Assembly: GCA_049999765.1 (NCBI GenBank)
Contig: JBNGIQ010008574.1
Location: 1 to 32,761, forward strand
Direction: 5' to 3'
Length of the DNA stretch: 32,761 nucleotides
Source: Phaeoceros laevis
Lineage: Eukaryota > Anthocerotophyta > Anthocerotopsida > Notothyladales
Positions 1 through 11,000 of the stretch are shown one piece after another. Below the pieces are notes generated by a model that was not told where the DNA came from, did no database searches, and worked only from the letters and a program-made list of their open reading frames with translations. Position 1 is the stretch's first letter, and every line of letters begins with the position of its first letter. A program made the translations under genes and the position numbers.

Positions 1-278
1 AGATCCCCTGTACTTTTATGCCGCCACACGTCGCTCTCCGGTGCCGCCGCGCGTCAACTCATCAGCCCCCGCGTGCCTTTTGGCCAGGGGTATCGGCCTC
101 GTGCTCTTGAAGTAGCTCCACGCGTCCGCGGGTCCTACCGCCACGTGTAGCCTTGGCGCGGATTTAAATATTTAAATTTCAAATACCTCATTTCACAGAA
201 ACAACATTAACATTAAATACCATTCCGTTATTTTTCACATAAAATAGCACGGGGCCACTAATCCCGTTCACACATGGC

Positions 279-1010
279 CTACAAAAAATAGAAGTTGAAG
301 TTGGCGGATTCGTCCATGTTGTAGTCCGAGAGGAAGTCGACGAAGGGGGACCATCCCGCCAGGATCTGGACTCTCGGGGCGGTGATGTCTGGCTGCAGCT
401 ACAAGGGCGACAGCAACATCAAGAGAAGTGAGAAACGAGGCAAGCAAGTCCACAAAGCGGAATCCTTTCTGGTTCTGGGGAAGAGAGCTTGCTCCCACTC
501 ATCTCCCACCTTGAGGATGTCCGGGCTGAGGGTGGAGGGCCCTCTGGACGAGAACCTGGCCATGAGCGGCCCCGGGGCAGGCGCGGCTCCCAAGCGGGTC
601 ACCGTGCGGCTGAAAATTGCGGTGGCGGGCCTGCATCACTCAAATTTCATCAGTTTTGAGCTTCAAAGAGAGCAAACAACAACGGGCATGAGCAGGAAAT
701 GACAGGCAGGCAGACAACCGAGCTATCAGAGGCTGAAGTTTTGATCCCCGATGTAGGCTCGGATGGCGTTGGCTGTAGCCTGGTCCACTGCCACTGCAGG
801 GTAGACGATGGTCTGGGACGACACGTCGATGAGGTCCTGGAAGGTGATGAAGATGACACCCTTGGCGCCATCCAGGGAGGTGGAGGACGGGAACCCTAGG
901 TTGCGGTCGAGGCCACAGAGCAGGTACTTGTCCTTGATCTTAGTAATTAATGTCCAGGAACTCGCAGTTCGCGCTGATGAAAAACCACAATTGATGCACA
1001 AAAACACGTC
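279..1010 (-). pseudogene. Subtilisin-like serine protease (subtilase) fragment, truncated
   Basis: Three exon remnants read on the minus strand. The first (about 1010-735) encodes part of a protease-associated domain, with a segment like GAKGVIFI and then YPAVAVDQATANAIRAYI. The second (630-510) encodes PATAIFSRTVTRLG, then MARFSSRGPSTLSPDILK, the classic plant subtilase block. The third (392-279) encodes PDITAPRVQILAGWSP and stops at TAG, ending FNFYFL. The intron between exons two and three has proper ends (AAG|GTGGGA, GCTGCAG|CC), but I see no donor after the first exon. Intact subtilases continue with GTSM and CPHVSG around the catalytic serine; here the frame ends just before that point. 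The usual APGV reads APRV. Plant subtilases are secreted endopeptidases, but this copy lacks its N-terminus and catalytic serine and is almost certainly dead. Family call firm; exact breakpoints less so. Confidence 0.85.
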
Positions 1011-1373
1011 CGTGAGTGGATCATTGTGGCCGAGGTATCCTGGTGGCCGGACAGAGAAGCAGAAGCAGTACCTGAAGCCTTGAGCTCCTGATGAGAGAAG
1101 GCATTGGCACCGTTAATTAACGGAATTGATGAACACACCGGACAATTTTGCATGTTCTAAACATTTTCTCCTCATAAATAATGTTGTCATAAGCATATGT
1201 TGACTTGTGCCGAGCCGAAGTTGCAGTCATGATGGTGCCTGGATTAAAGGACATGGCTATAGTTAGATGCATATCAGGCCACTACTTCAGACAATTTAAA
1301 AAAATAGCAAATTTCCCCTGGATCTTGGTCGATATGACTACTCAGAGATGAGATGTGGGTAGGAAATACTCAC

Positions 1374-2610
1374 GTAAAATTCGATCTATGTTCAGCTTGA
1401 GTAAAATTGGTGACAGAACCCTATGCAACACTCCAACTTCCTGCACGTGCAATTGATGAATCTGCATTTTTAAAAGTTCTTAGCATGACTACTCTAAACA
1501 AATTCACATTCTGCTGGAGCACATTGCATGTCTTCATTACAGCGGACAAGGTCAAGTGTTAGTACTACCTTTGTCAGAGATCGGGCTAAAACACTGGGTT
1601 GGACATCAGTATCATCTGGCTCATTCCAGCCCTCAACAGTTTGTGGAAGGAGCTATAGATTCGCTGCAAGCCGTTCCTTCATAATCTGGACAAGTTTGGA
1701 TTGAATCTCATCCCTATGCACTCTATAATCCTGCCATGATCAATTGGTCAACACACTTGCCAAGAGAGAAGGGCACGGATAGGCACTAACACTAGGATTT
1801 ATCTCAATCACTATACACATCTCAAGACCTACTGCATAGGAAACAATGATGACAAGGTAGTGTTGCAGTACCACCCAATCATGAGCAGAAACAAACGAAT
1901 CTTCTCACCTGCCCAATCCAGTCGAGCTCAGTCAATAATAGTGCCTTTCTGGCTCCAGGGATGTGAAAGGATAGCAACCTCCTGAGGTCTGCACAATCAC
2001 AAGTAGAGCATCAATTTTTTCTATGCTTTAATACCAGGTGGGTAATGCAAATCCTCAGATCTCTTGATGATAACATCAAGCCTGATACCTGTTCACCCAC
2101 CCGCACATTCACATCGCCACCATCATCAGCATGCAAAAAAACAGTCCACTCGATTCATTGACAAGCAAGAATCAGCTCTTTGAAGCTCACAGTTTAAGCC
2201 ACAATGTCACACCTGCATAGCACCAGCACCAAGGACAAGCTGGCACGTGCGGGAGTTGAAATGCTTGAGAATCTCACAAATCCGATGAACAACTTCAGTT
2301 ACAAGGGTTGGCAGAGCATTTGTAATGTCTATGTACTCTGATACCATCTTCAGTAAAATAAGGCCACTGCAAAGCACAACATTTTCCTGCTGTCACGCAA
2401 CCTTGAACATTTCAAAATCGAATACTGGTAGTCAACAACTCCAGATTAAAAACATAGCCACATAACTTAGACGCACATGCCTATTTACAGCATGGTAGCT
2501 AGTGCCTCGGATCTGCAATGTCCTTACAGATGGTTCCTCCCGTCCTTTCTTTGGTTTTGCAGGACCTTCTACTGGTGAACCGTCAAGTGTCAGACATTTT
2601 GTAACTTGTA
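1374..2610 (-). pseudogene. VPS54: VPS54 (GARP tethering complex subunit) C-terminal exons, broken
   Basis: Successive minus-strand exons match plant VPS54 in order. About 2610-2481 gives LDGSPVEGPAKPKKG then SVRTLQIRGTSYHAVN. 2366-2213 gives GLILLKMVSEYIDITNALPT and TCQLVLGAGAMQ. 1988-1909 gives LRRLLSFHIPGARKALL. 1730-1569 gives DYRVHRDEIQSKLVQIMKER, later ARSLTK. 1440-1374 gives EVGVLHRVLSPILLKLNIDR. A degenerate exon starting VSGL may lie near 2090-2040. VPS54 belongs to the Golgi-associated retrograde protein complex, which tethers endosome-derived vesicles at the trans-Golgi. Exon borders are mostly canonical; the first intron seems to use a GC donor (AATAG|GCATGT). The codon at 1653-1655 is an in-frame TAG where the family has a sense codon, the N-terminal two thirds are absent, and no C-terminal exon follows. 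I read it as a pseudogene or captured fragment. Confidence 0.85.
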
Positions 2611-3122
2611 TTGCATGTACGCAGTAGCAACCAGCAGCGACCCGCGCAGTCCCGAGGCATATTCGGCGGCGACGGCATACTGGACAGCTCTTGCTGCTGC
2701 TGCTGCCCCAGCGGAATTCGGCCTCCTCTGAATGGAGGCGGCTGGCTCGGTCGCGTTGGGGCCGGCGGCCAGTCGGCAATAGGCGCCTTGGACACAGTCA
2801 TGGTGGTGCTGCAGCTGCTGCTTCCTGTGCTAGGTAGTAGTAGCTGCAGCGCAATTGGTGGCTGCAGAGTGACCTGCTTTTTCTTTGTTCCCTCACTTCT
2901 CGGCTCGCCTTTGCTATGTTCTGCGTTTTCTGAGCCTTCCACATGATCGTCTCTCCGGTCTCTCCCTTTTCTGCACCTCCCCATTGATTCCTGACGTATC
3001 TTTGATTGTACCGCTTGTTTCTCCACCATTCGCTTTGCACTCGCCCAATGCGGCCCCAGGTGGCCTGCCTTCCCCCGCCGTCCCCCTATTGGGCCCCATG
3101 TCCATCGTCTCTTCGTGCGCAA
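2583..3122 (-). other. Unrecognised proline/glutamine-rich open frame
   Basis: An open frame of about 180 codons lies just upstream of the VPS54 exons on the same strand. Its second half, from an internal ATG at 2801, reads MTVSKAPIADWPPAP, then a proline-rich stretch, five glutamines and MPSPPNMPRD. This looks like the low-complexity N-terminal exon of a nuclear or regulatory protein, but I recognise no family. It could be a captured first exon, a leftover of the VPS54 locus or chance. No donor site was settled. Low confidence that it is coding. Confidence 0.3.
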
Positions 3123-3179
3123 TCACCATCGCATCACGTGCTTACAATCGAGCTCAACTTCACGGGGCGACACTGCTCG

Positions 3180-3392
3180 TCAGCCGCTCTCATTTTTCCT
3201 TAATAAGGTCTTCTCTTGCTTTAGCTTGCTGGAGACCTTCTGGCGAGTGTGTAGCATATGTTTGAAGAAGATGGTCAGTATCCGCTCGATTTCCTTCCAG
3301 CCTTGGAAGCGGTAGCCTACTGCCCAGATGGGGCAAGCGTATAGTAGGACGGGCACCACACAGGTTTGAAACAGTCCAGAGAGTTTGGGCAC
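3180..3392 (-). pseudogene. LINE reverse-transcriptase C-terminal fragment
   Basis: The translation LFQTCVVPVLLYACPIWAVG followed by W, IER and a hydrophobic helix is the conserved tail of non-LTR retrotransposon reverse transcriptases, where plant LINEs have a block like LFxTxVxPVLLYGxExWG. Only about 70 residues survive. The catalytic palm with its DD pair is absent and no poly(A) tail is evident, so this is a dead fragment. It cannot be tied by sequence to the LINE at 25.2-28.0 kb, which lacks this part. Confidence 0.7.
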
Positions 3393-3439
3393 AAGTTGTG
3401 CAGCGGTGTAGTCCCCATTGGTGAAGAAGTTATGCCGCC

Positions 3440-3858
3440 GTGAAGAGAGGGTCCCATAGAAGATGAAGCCAGCACTTGGAGGTGATACAAAGGGGGCACC
3501 AGGTTAGGGCCCCCGGTGGAAGGAGCAACAGTAGCTCGCAGGACGTCACTGGTCTCCATAGTGGCCATGGCGCTGATACCTATTGCTCCCCGAATCCAGA
3601 AAAAGAGGGCCGCTCCTAGAGCGGACGCTATGATGGCGGGAAAGACAGCGGGAGCCACAAGAGAGGAACCTAACCTGTGTCGGAGATAGCGTGACGTAGC
3701 TCGGACACCACCCCAAGCAAAGCAAAGCAAAAATCGCAAGGAAACGCTAACGTGAGGGGCAAACATGGAATGGCCTGTCGTTGAGGATGGCAGATGCAAG
3801 CACCGCGCTGCGAAGGCCAAGCTCGTATGTGCTCACCATAGCCGAACAGAGCCGCCAC
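3440..3858 (-). other. Unrecognised ORF with a hydrophobic segment
   Basis: On the minus strand an open stretch includes LVAPAVFPAIIASALGAALF, a good candidate membrane helix, followed by a neutral Ser/Thr/Met-rich stretch. An ATG lies at 3858 just after a TTTAGGGTTT motif, an element common in plant 5' leaders, and a possible donor (ATG|GTGAGC) lies close behind it. I do not recognise the family, and two frames would have to be joined by splicing. It may be the promoter and first exon of a gene cut by the neighbouring LINE remnant. Confidence 0.2.
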
Positions 3859-4090
3859 AAACCCTAAACCGCCATAGCCACCCCTCGGGACAGGGTGGAA
3901 TTTACTAGCTAGTGCTATCCCTCCATTTTGCTATCGGCCATTTACACGTTATCCTCCCAAGCCACGGCAGCTGCGGCAAGTCGACGGCAACGAGCCGAGA
4001 AGGCGCTATTTGCGAAATCGTGATCGCTGAATCAACTGGTACACCACGCGAGGGCGTGACGTGCATTATGATATAGCGAACCTCAAAGTA

Positions 4091-4298
4091 AGTTAACCCC
4101 TAATGGACAAGGGACTCATTTTGAGTCTTTGAAGGTAGTTTTTTGCCATTTTTGGATTGTTTTTAAGGGTCTACGGTTAATCCTAAACCCTTTCGAACTA
4201 TCATGAGAATTTTACTTTATACCAATAAAAAAGTTTCAATAAATGACCAAAAAGATCAAAATTTGGTGCTAGGAAGGTAGGTTCTTTAGGGGTTAACT
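4091..4298. repeat. Foldback/MITE-like element with 13-bp inverted repeats
   Basis: AGTTAACCCCTAA at 4091-4103 is repeated as its exact reverse complement at 4286-4298, bracketing about 180 bp of AT-rich sequence. A further degenerate direct copy of the motif (GTTAACCCGTAAAG) lies just outside at about 4306-4320. The size and arrangement fit a miniature inverted-repeat element; no clear target-site duplication is visible, so the class is unassigned. Confidence 0.5.
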
Positions 4299-4666
4299 AG
4301 AGGTTAGTTAACCCGTAAAGAACCAACTAGCCCAAATGGACCCCGAGTTACTTAACACCATGTTGCAACACGATTCATTGTGTTCCCCATAACCAAATGC
4401 ACTAAAAGTTATACCAAGATGATTGCCTTGAAATTCTTTATTTAATGGTATAAAAAATATTTAATTATAATTATAAAAAATTATAAACTGATACACAACT
4501 GAAACGGGTTGCAGAAGGTCTCTCTTTTGGGATTCTTGGAGTTCCGCACCCGGGGAAACCAAGCCCCGTGACTTCAACAGGAAAAACGTGAGCAAAACAA
4601 CAAGATGGTCATTCACGGGTTAAATGGCGAAACACGAACATTGAAATAGCTAAATGGTCATTGGCG

Positions 4667-4756
4667 AATTATTTGGCACATGTTTGGTGCCTGCATCACC
4701 TGGTATGCCATAATTATTTGGCACATGTTCGGTGCCTGCATCACCTGCTATTCCAT
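4667..4756. repeat. Two-copy 45-bp tandem duplication
   Basis: Two adjacent 45-bp units begin AATTATTTGGCACATGTT and differ at a few bases. No coding potential; a simple local duplication in the EAF1 upstream region. Confidence 0.8.
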
Positions 4757-5050
4757 AGTTATAGTTTTAACTCAACCATAGTTTAGACCGCCTGGGTTGA
4801 GAATTTTAAAACATCGACCCTTTCCAAGGGTTTGGTGAAAGCCAAAGCCAAAGACTTGACCCATGTCCTAGATTGGTTAATTAGGGTTAAAGTTCAAGCA
4901 AATCAGTTTGAGCAACCTTAACGTTTCCTTGTTAGGGCGCTCGTGGAGCTGGAGGAAGCACTCGGGCCTTCGATCATTGCCTTCGATTGCAGAAGAATGA
5001 GTCTCCTCTCCTGTACCTGCTCGAGGTTCGTCTGAGCAATCTCGGGTTCC

Positions 5051-8000
5051 ATGGGCGCAGGAGCCGGTGCTGCAGACATCTTAGACAATGACCTCTCTCC
5101 TCGCTTTGCTGCCATTGAAGAAGCTCAAGCGAAGCTTAGGTACTCCATTGCTACTTTTCCGCTGCACTTTTAGAGAGTCCTGGGAATGTATCAGAGGCTG
5201 ATATCGCTCTTCTAAGGCAGGAAGCATCTCATGTCAGGCTCTGCCCTTTGGGTGGACGAGATAGCAGGATTTGTCTTTAGGCTATTTTATGGTGGGGTTG
5301 CACTTGTTGTCTGCTTTTGTTTTCAGGCAGGAAGTTGCCGTACGAGAAGAGCGAAGGAGGGAGCTAGATTTTTTGGAGAAGGTATTCGTTTGACACCTCT
5401 TTCGGTTGCTTTATGTCGTTGAGCATACCACTCTGGGGTAGGATGGTCTACTTCAAAGCCTGGTACACCTCTGTAGACATCATTTCGCTTTTGTGTCTTG
5501 ATGCTTGGAGCATCAACGGCTCAAGTTTGTGCTCATAGCTATTTGCGTAGCGTGGCTAAGTACTCCAAATTTCAATCGGCTTTTGGAGGCCGTTTGCAAA
5601 ATGGTGACACGGCATATTCTGGATTCGTGCCTGTAGTGACTGTACCTTGTAGTGATAACAATTTGATGCCCCGTTATTTTATGCATACACTTTCTTTGCA
5701 GGGTGGGAATCCTTTGGATTTTCAGGTTGGAGATGTCATAAACCCATTCGGATCATCGACAGACCCTCTGGCTGATCAGTTGCTGCCAATGTCTCAAATC
5801 TTTTCCCTCTCTGTCCTGCAGTATTTTTTCTTTTTTTTACACATGGACACTGTCTTTATCTGCATTTTTTTCTGCAAATATTGTTGCAACCTTTCGTAGC
5901 CTTTGCAACTACCTATCGTATGCGTAGAATCCAGACAGCATCAGTAAAGGGTGAAGGGTAGCGTTAGTACGGTTTTTCTTGCTTTGGTTGATATGGAGAG
6001 AAGTGTCATGGATGTACCTCCTGAGCTAACACAAGTTCAGGGTGTAATGCAGTAAGTACAAGGCTTCAAATGGTTTACAAGCTGGAGCTGTCGTTGAAAA
6101 CAGCTGCATGTGTGACATTACTGAAAACAATATAACGGATGCAGTGAATAATCAGCACATTTGGACAGCCTCAAAGCCTGTCTCATCTGGTGGGAGTGTA
6201 GAGTGGGATGCTAAGGCATGCTGTGCCTCGAACAACTGTCACGATGTGGTTGGGAATGAAACTGAACTTAGCTCTTTGAAGGAGAGGGAGCCTGCAAGAC
6301 GAACCTGGGCTGCAGCAAGAGGTCAATCGTATATTAGGAGAAACAGGCACAGGGTAAAATGGGATGGTTTGGGTGATCTAAATGCCAGAGGAGATATTGA
6401 GAATTTGTCTGGGAAGCTTGGCTGTGGAAAGATCTCCAGTGGTGTTGTTTCTGCAGGCAATTTCTCATTCGAGAACATTTTACTGGTTGATGCCAGGTGC
6501 CAGACTTCACTGACTGCTGTGGATGATGCCATTGGGAGCCAGAAGTTCAATGCTGTAGATTGTGGTCAATGTAGCCCAATGACCGCAAGTGTTCCTTGTG
6601 AAAATGCTGATGCAATACTTGTCACTTTACCTCCGGCTACTTCAACCAAGAGCTGGACTGAGGAATCGAATGTTTGCGCCCACTTGGACTTGGATGATAC
6701 AACGATTATTGTGCCACCTCTCAGTGCAGGCAAAGAAGAAGAAGATGCCACTAGAGTTCTGCTATTGCCTAGTGCTATGTCCCAAATCAACTCTGTGCGC
6801 CAGGCACCATGGCAACCTGCAATTGGTGTTGGAGAAAGTGATGTTAAGGACAGGTCATGTCAGGCACGCCATGGACGAGTCATTTTTGGGAGATTAGAGA
6901 AGAATTCCAAACTCACAAGACCTGCTTGTGAAGGCGACGTAATTGGGGCTGCACCTTCTGATGGAGGGTGCAAAGATTCAAGCAGTCAGATCATGTGTGG
7001 CTTGACAGCTGACGATGAACAGTACCAGACGGGAAGGAACCGATATGATCTGTTGGGTAGAGACTTCTCTGCTTCTTCTTTGGGATCATTGGATTGCACT
7101 GAACCAAGGCTGGACACGGCTGCCACTGGTAACACTTTTCTGCTGGCAGCTAAGTCTGACGACACTCTCTTGCCATGCCGGATGATGTTTGGGCCTAAGA
7201 ACCTGAGATCCGATGTTCAAAGCTCTCTGGTGCCTTTTGCATCTGAATTGCATGCTGCTGAACCTGATTCATTTAAACTCAAGGATCAAGGATCACCTCA
7301 ACTGCCCTCACCAGGTGATGACGGCAGATTCCAGAACCAGCCTGCTGTGCCAGGTTCCCTGGCTGGTCTGAGCAGGTCAAACTCAAGAGTAGCTCACCCT
7401 GCTGGGTCATCAATCAATAGGTTTCCTGGTGTGGTGCTACCATGGGAGAAGGAGCAAGATCCCCTGGTTATTGCTGAGGCTGAAAGGCGAAAAGCAACTA
7501 TTTCAGCTGCAGCTAAAAGGGCCCAGGAAGACTGCGTTCTGGAAGAGGCAGAGACTATTAGGGTCTGGAACTAAGCAGTTGTAGTGTTTCACCGTGTGTG
7601 GATGCTGTTTTAATTGCTTCAGTTTAACCGTCAAGTTCATCAAGTGATTTTTTTTTTTTTCAATGTTTTCAGGCTTCACGGTGGCAAGTTGCCGAGTTGG
7701 ATCGACAACGACCTTTGCGTGAGCCCAGGAGAAGGAAGTCACACTGGGATTTTGTTGTGGAGGAGATGGTGTGGATGGCAAATGACTTCATGCAGGTTTG
7801 CAAGAGATATACTTGCGTCATGTTCTTAATGCTTCTTTTGAAATATCAACTCACTCCACCCCCATTGTAAACACAGGAGCGCTTGTGGAAGAGCTCAGTA
7901 GCTGCTCAATTTGTTCACTCTGTCGCTGTAGTGCGGCTTGGGTGCAGAGCTCCGAAGAAAGATTTGTCCCAGATGCAGAGGCTGGTGGCCCACAGACTGG

Positions 8001-11000
8001 TGGATGCAGTTATTTGTTATTGGCAGGGTATTACTGACTCTCTCCACAAAGGTGACGATAAAGCTTGGACTATGAGTGCATCCAGCAGTGGACTTGCGCC
8101 CATGGAGGTGGATGTCCCTGAATCGATGAAGGTATGTATACAGGCACAAGTGCGTGAACTATCCAGATCCAGCAGAATATTACAAGAAGTCAGCTTGCAC
8201 AATAGTTCGCTGCAAAAATATGGTATCATTAGACTCCCTAATTGTGAGTGCAAATGTGGTGTCACTTTGCTGGTGAAGGGTGTTGGCAGCAATAGAGGTA
8301 GACCTGTTAAGGAGTACTGCATGAGGCACATCAAGGAGTACATGACCATGGATTTTGGTTTGCAAGTTGAAGCACCTTCTACTCCTGACCGAGAGGCGGA
8401 AGTGAGTATCTTGCTTAATCGATCGTTGTCAGGTTGAAGGTCCCACACCACACTGTAGAGAAATCATCCGACCATGCCAGAGTGTCAGCCTTGTTTTTCT
8501 TGTCAATTTGTGAGTGCTTATTGTCGGCTTTGCTTCCGACATTTCTGTGCAGCAACCACTCATCTACACAAGGTCCGAGGATGCTTTTGAACTGTATTGC
8601 GAGTCTGTTACAACTCATTGGGCCATGATAGAAGCTGTAAGAGTCCTGCTCCTGGTGCAGGGCGGGAAAGCCTTAGTTTGAAGCTCTTTACCTGTGTATA
8701 GATGTAAAAAATTTATTCAGTTGTCTGGTTGCACCTGGGTCGATTATGGCCTGTGCAGGAGCATGAGCAATCAAGGTACGAGTCAAATGCTTTTGCAGAG
8801 GCTGAAGGGGATTACCAGGTTGCTGGTGAAGAGCTGGTTAGTTCAGATCTGGCACCAGAAGCAGGGTGTATGCTGCGCTTGTCATCTCCAAGGAAGGGCT
8901 CCAGTGATGAAGAGGTCTACTCACACAATTTAGGAGGAAACAGTCATATTGGTGGCAGTATGGTCAACATGATAGCAAAAAAAAAGCGGAGAAAGATTGA
9001 CAAGGCCATTCCAGCAAAGTTCCTACAAAGCATGTCAGGGTCAGGTCTGTCTCTTGATCAGCCTCTGGGATGTTCAGCACGTATGGACTACATTTTTCCA
9101 TCTGTTTCAACCGGGAGGCGGTCGTCACCAGGCGATACTCTTAGTAGTGTCATCAATGTTGGCACTATTCCAATAAAGCGCCTGCGGACGTCAGCAGTAG
9201 CTGCTCGCCAGCGGGCTGCAGGGCTGGGTGGTGTTGCTGTATCTCCTGGCATTGGCGGTGTACTGGCTGGAAGTCGTATGGCAACTGGATTAAGCCAGTT
9301 GCAGCAGCAACAGGAGTCTTTGCTCGCAACCAGTCCTACAACCAGGCCAGTCAATTGTGGAAGTAGTTCTAAAGTCGTCCAGAGTGTCCGTAGCAATTTA
9401 CTTTTCTCAAAATCCAAGAAGAAGAAGAAGAAACACTTCGGTGGAGCAGTGTACAAGGCAAGCATTGGAGATGGAGGTGCTGTTGAACTTCCCAACTCCT
9501 CCCTGAAGGTAATGAACTGATTGGACACGCAATGTTCAAGCTAAATTGTGCTGTAGGTCGACATGCAACACTGGAGCCTGGAATGTAAGCAAACCTAACA
9601 ATCGCATTTGTAGTCACAGAGAGAGCATCTGAAGCGGAAGGGGGAACACTCGTTATTGCTGGGTCCAAGTATGCGGTCTTCTGAAGCCGGCTCCGAAGAC
9701 TTTGGTATGTTGTCCAGTGTTTCTCCATTAGGATGGTGTGCATACGCATTTGGGTTGACACCCGTCCAGAGGCTTTGTTCAGGCTTCTCGTGCATTTTCG
9801 GTCGAGCTTTTTACGGAAGTTATTGTCGAGCTGAGCCATGAATAGCTGTCCGGAAACCTTTAGTGTCTTGGCGATATGATATCATTGCACTTTCTCCCTG
9901 CTAGAGAACCAGAACTTGCAGTTTGTGGTGCCCTGGATCAAGGATATCTTTCCACTAGCTTCTTAGATATCATGACTCTGTGACTCACATTAGGTGACAA
10001 ATACTCTTCGACAGATACTCCAGGATCACCGGATGCTCCAAACAAGAAGTCAAAGCTGTTCAAGCAACCATCTGATACTAGTCCTGATGCAGCCACTTCA
10101 GCAAGTGTTGCAGCTTTTCAAGTACCTGCTCAACTGTCAAATGTATCATCCAAGCTTGTGAGACAAAACTGCAGTCGCGACCGTAGTAACAGAAAGGCGA
10201 AACCTAGTAAGGTGAGGAGCTGGAATGCTGGAGGTAGTTACTTCGTCTGTTGATCTGGCATCTTGCTTGTTTCTTACGGTGTGGCCCTGGCAGGTTTCCT
10301 CAAGTCAATCTGGTCCGAGCATTCCATGGTCAGCAGCAGAGGATCAGGTTCATTGTTCGCAAGGCTTCCTTTTGATTTGTTTATTTCTGTTAACTGTTAT
10401 GTGTCGTGTCTTCTGCCGGGCATGACGTCAGTCTTTTCTCGTCTCCCATTTAGGCAATCCTTCATCTGGTACAAAGCCTTGGACCAAACTGGGAGCTTGT
10501 GAGTGATGTACTTCGGTTCAATGCCCAACTTAAGGTCTTTCAAGCCCGCAATACATAATGATGCATAATATGCAGCCTTAGTGGTTGTGCTTAAAGTTTG
10601 GTGGTTTGGTTCCGGTTAAAACTTGGATGGAGTTTTCCCTCCATGACTTGTCGTAATATTTCAAACACCATGTATATCTTGTTGAATTCAGGGTATCTTC
10701 CGCAAACCAAAGCACTGCAGGGAACATCACAAACTTTTGGTGGATCATTTTTCTGGAGAAGGAGGTGAAGGTCCGAATGATTTAACTCTCATGCAGCATC
10801 CATCAACTCTCTCGGGATCAACAAAGGTCAAGTTCTATTGCCGTGTTGTTGCGTATGAATGTTGGGTTGGTGAGCATGTGGATAAGGAGATAAAAAACTG
10901 ACTTTGCACCTAAAAGTCACGTGCAGGGTTTGGTAGAAGATACCGGGAAATTGCATTTTGAACACATCGTGCATCTTGTGAAGAAGCATAATATATCAAA

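Larger units (their letters stand above)
3900..5050. other. Intergenic region upstream of EAF1
   Basis: No coding region recognised. AT-rich DNA containing a foldback element (4091-4298) and a 45-bp tandem duplication (4667-4756). The last 300 bp should include the promoter and 5' leader of the EAF1 gene that starts at 5051; no TATA box stands out. Confidence 0.5.
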
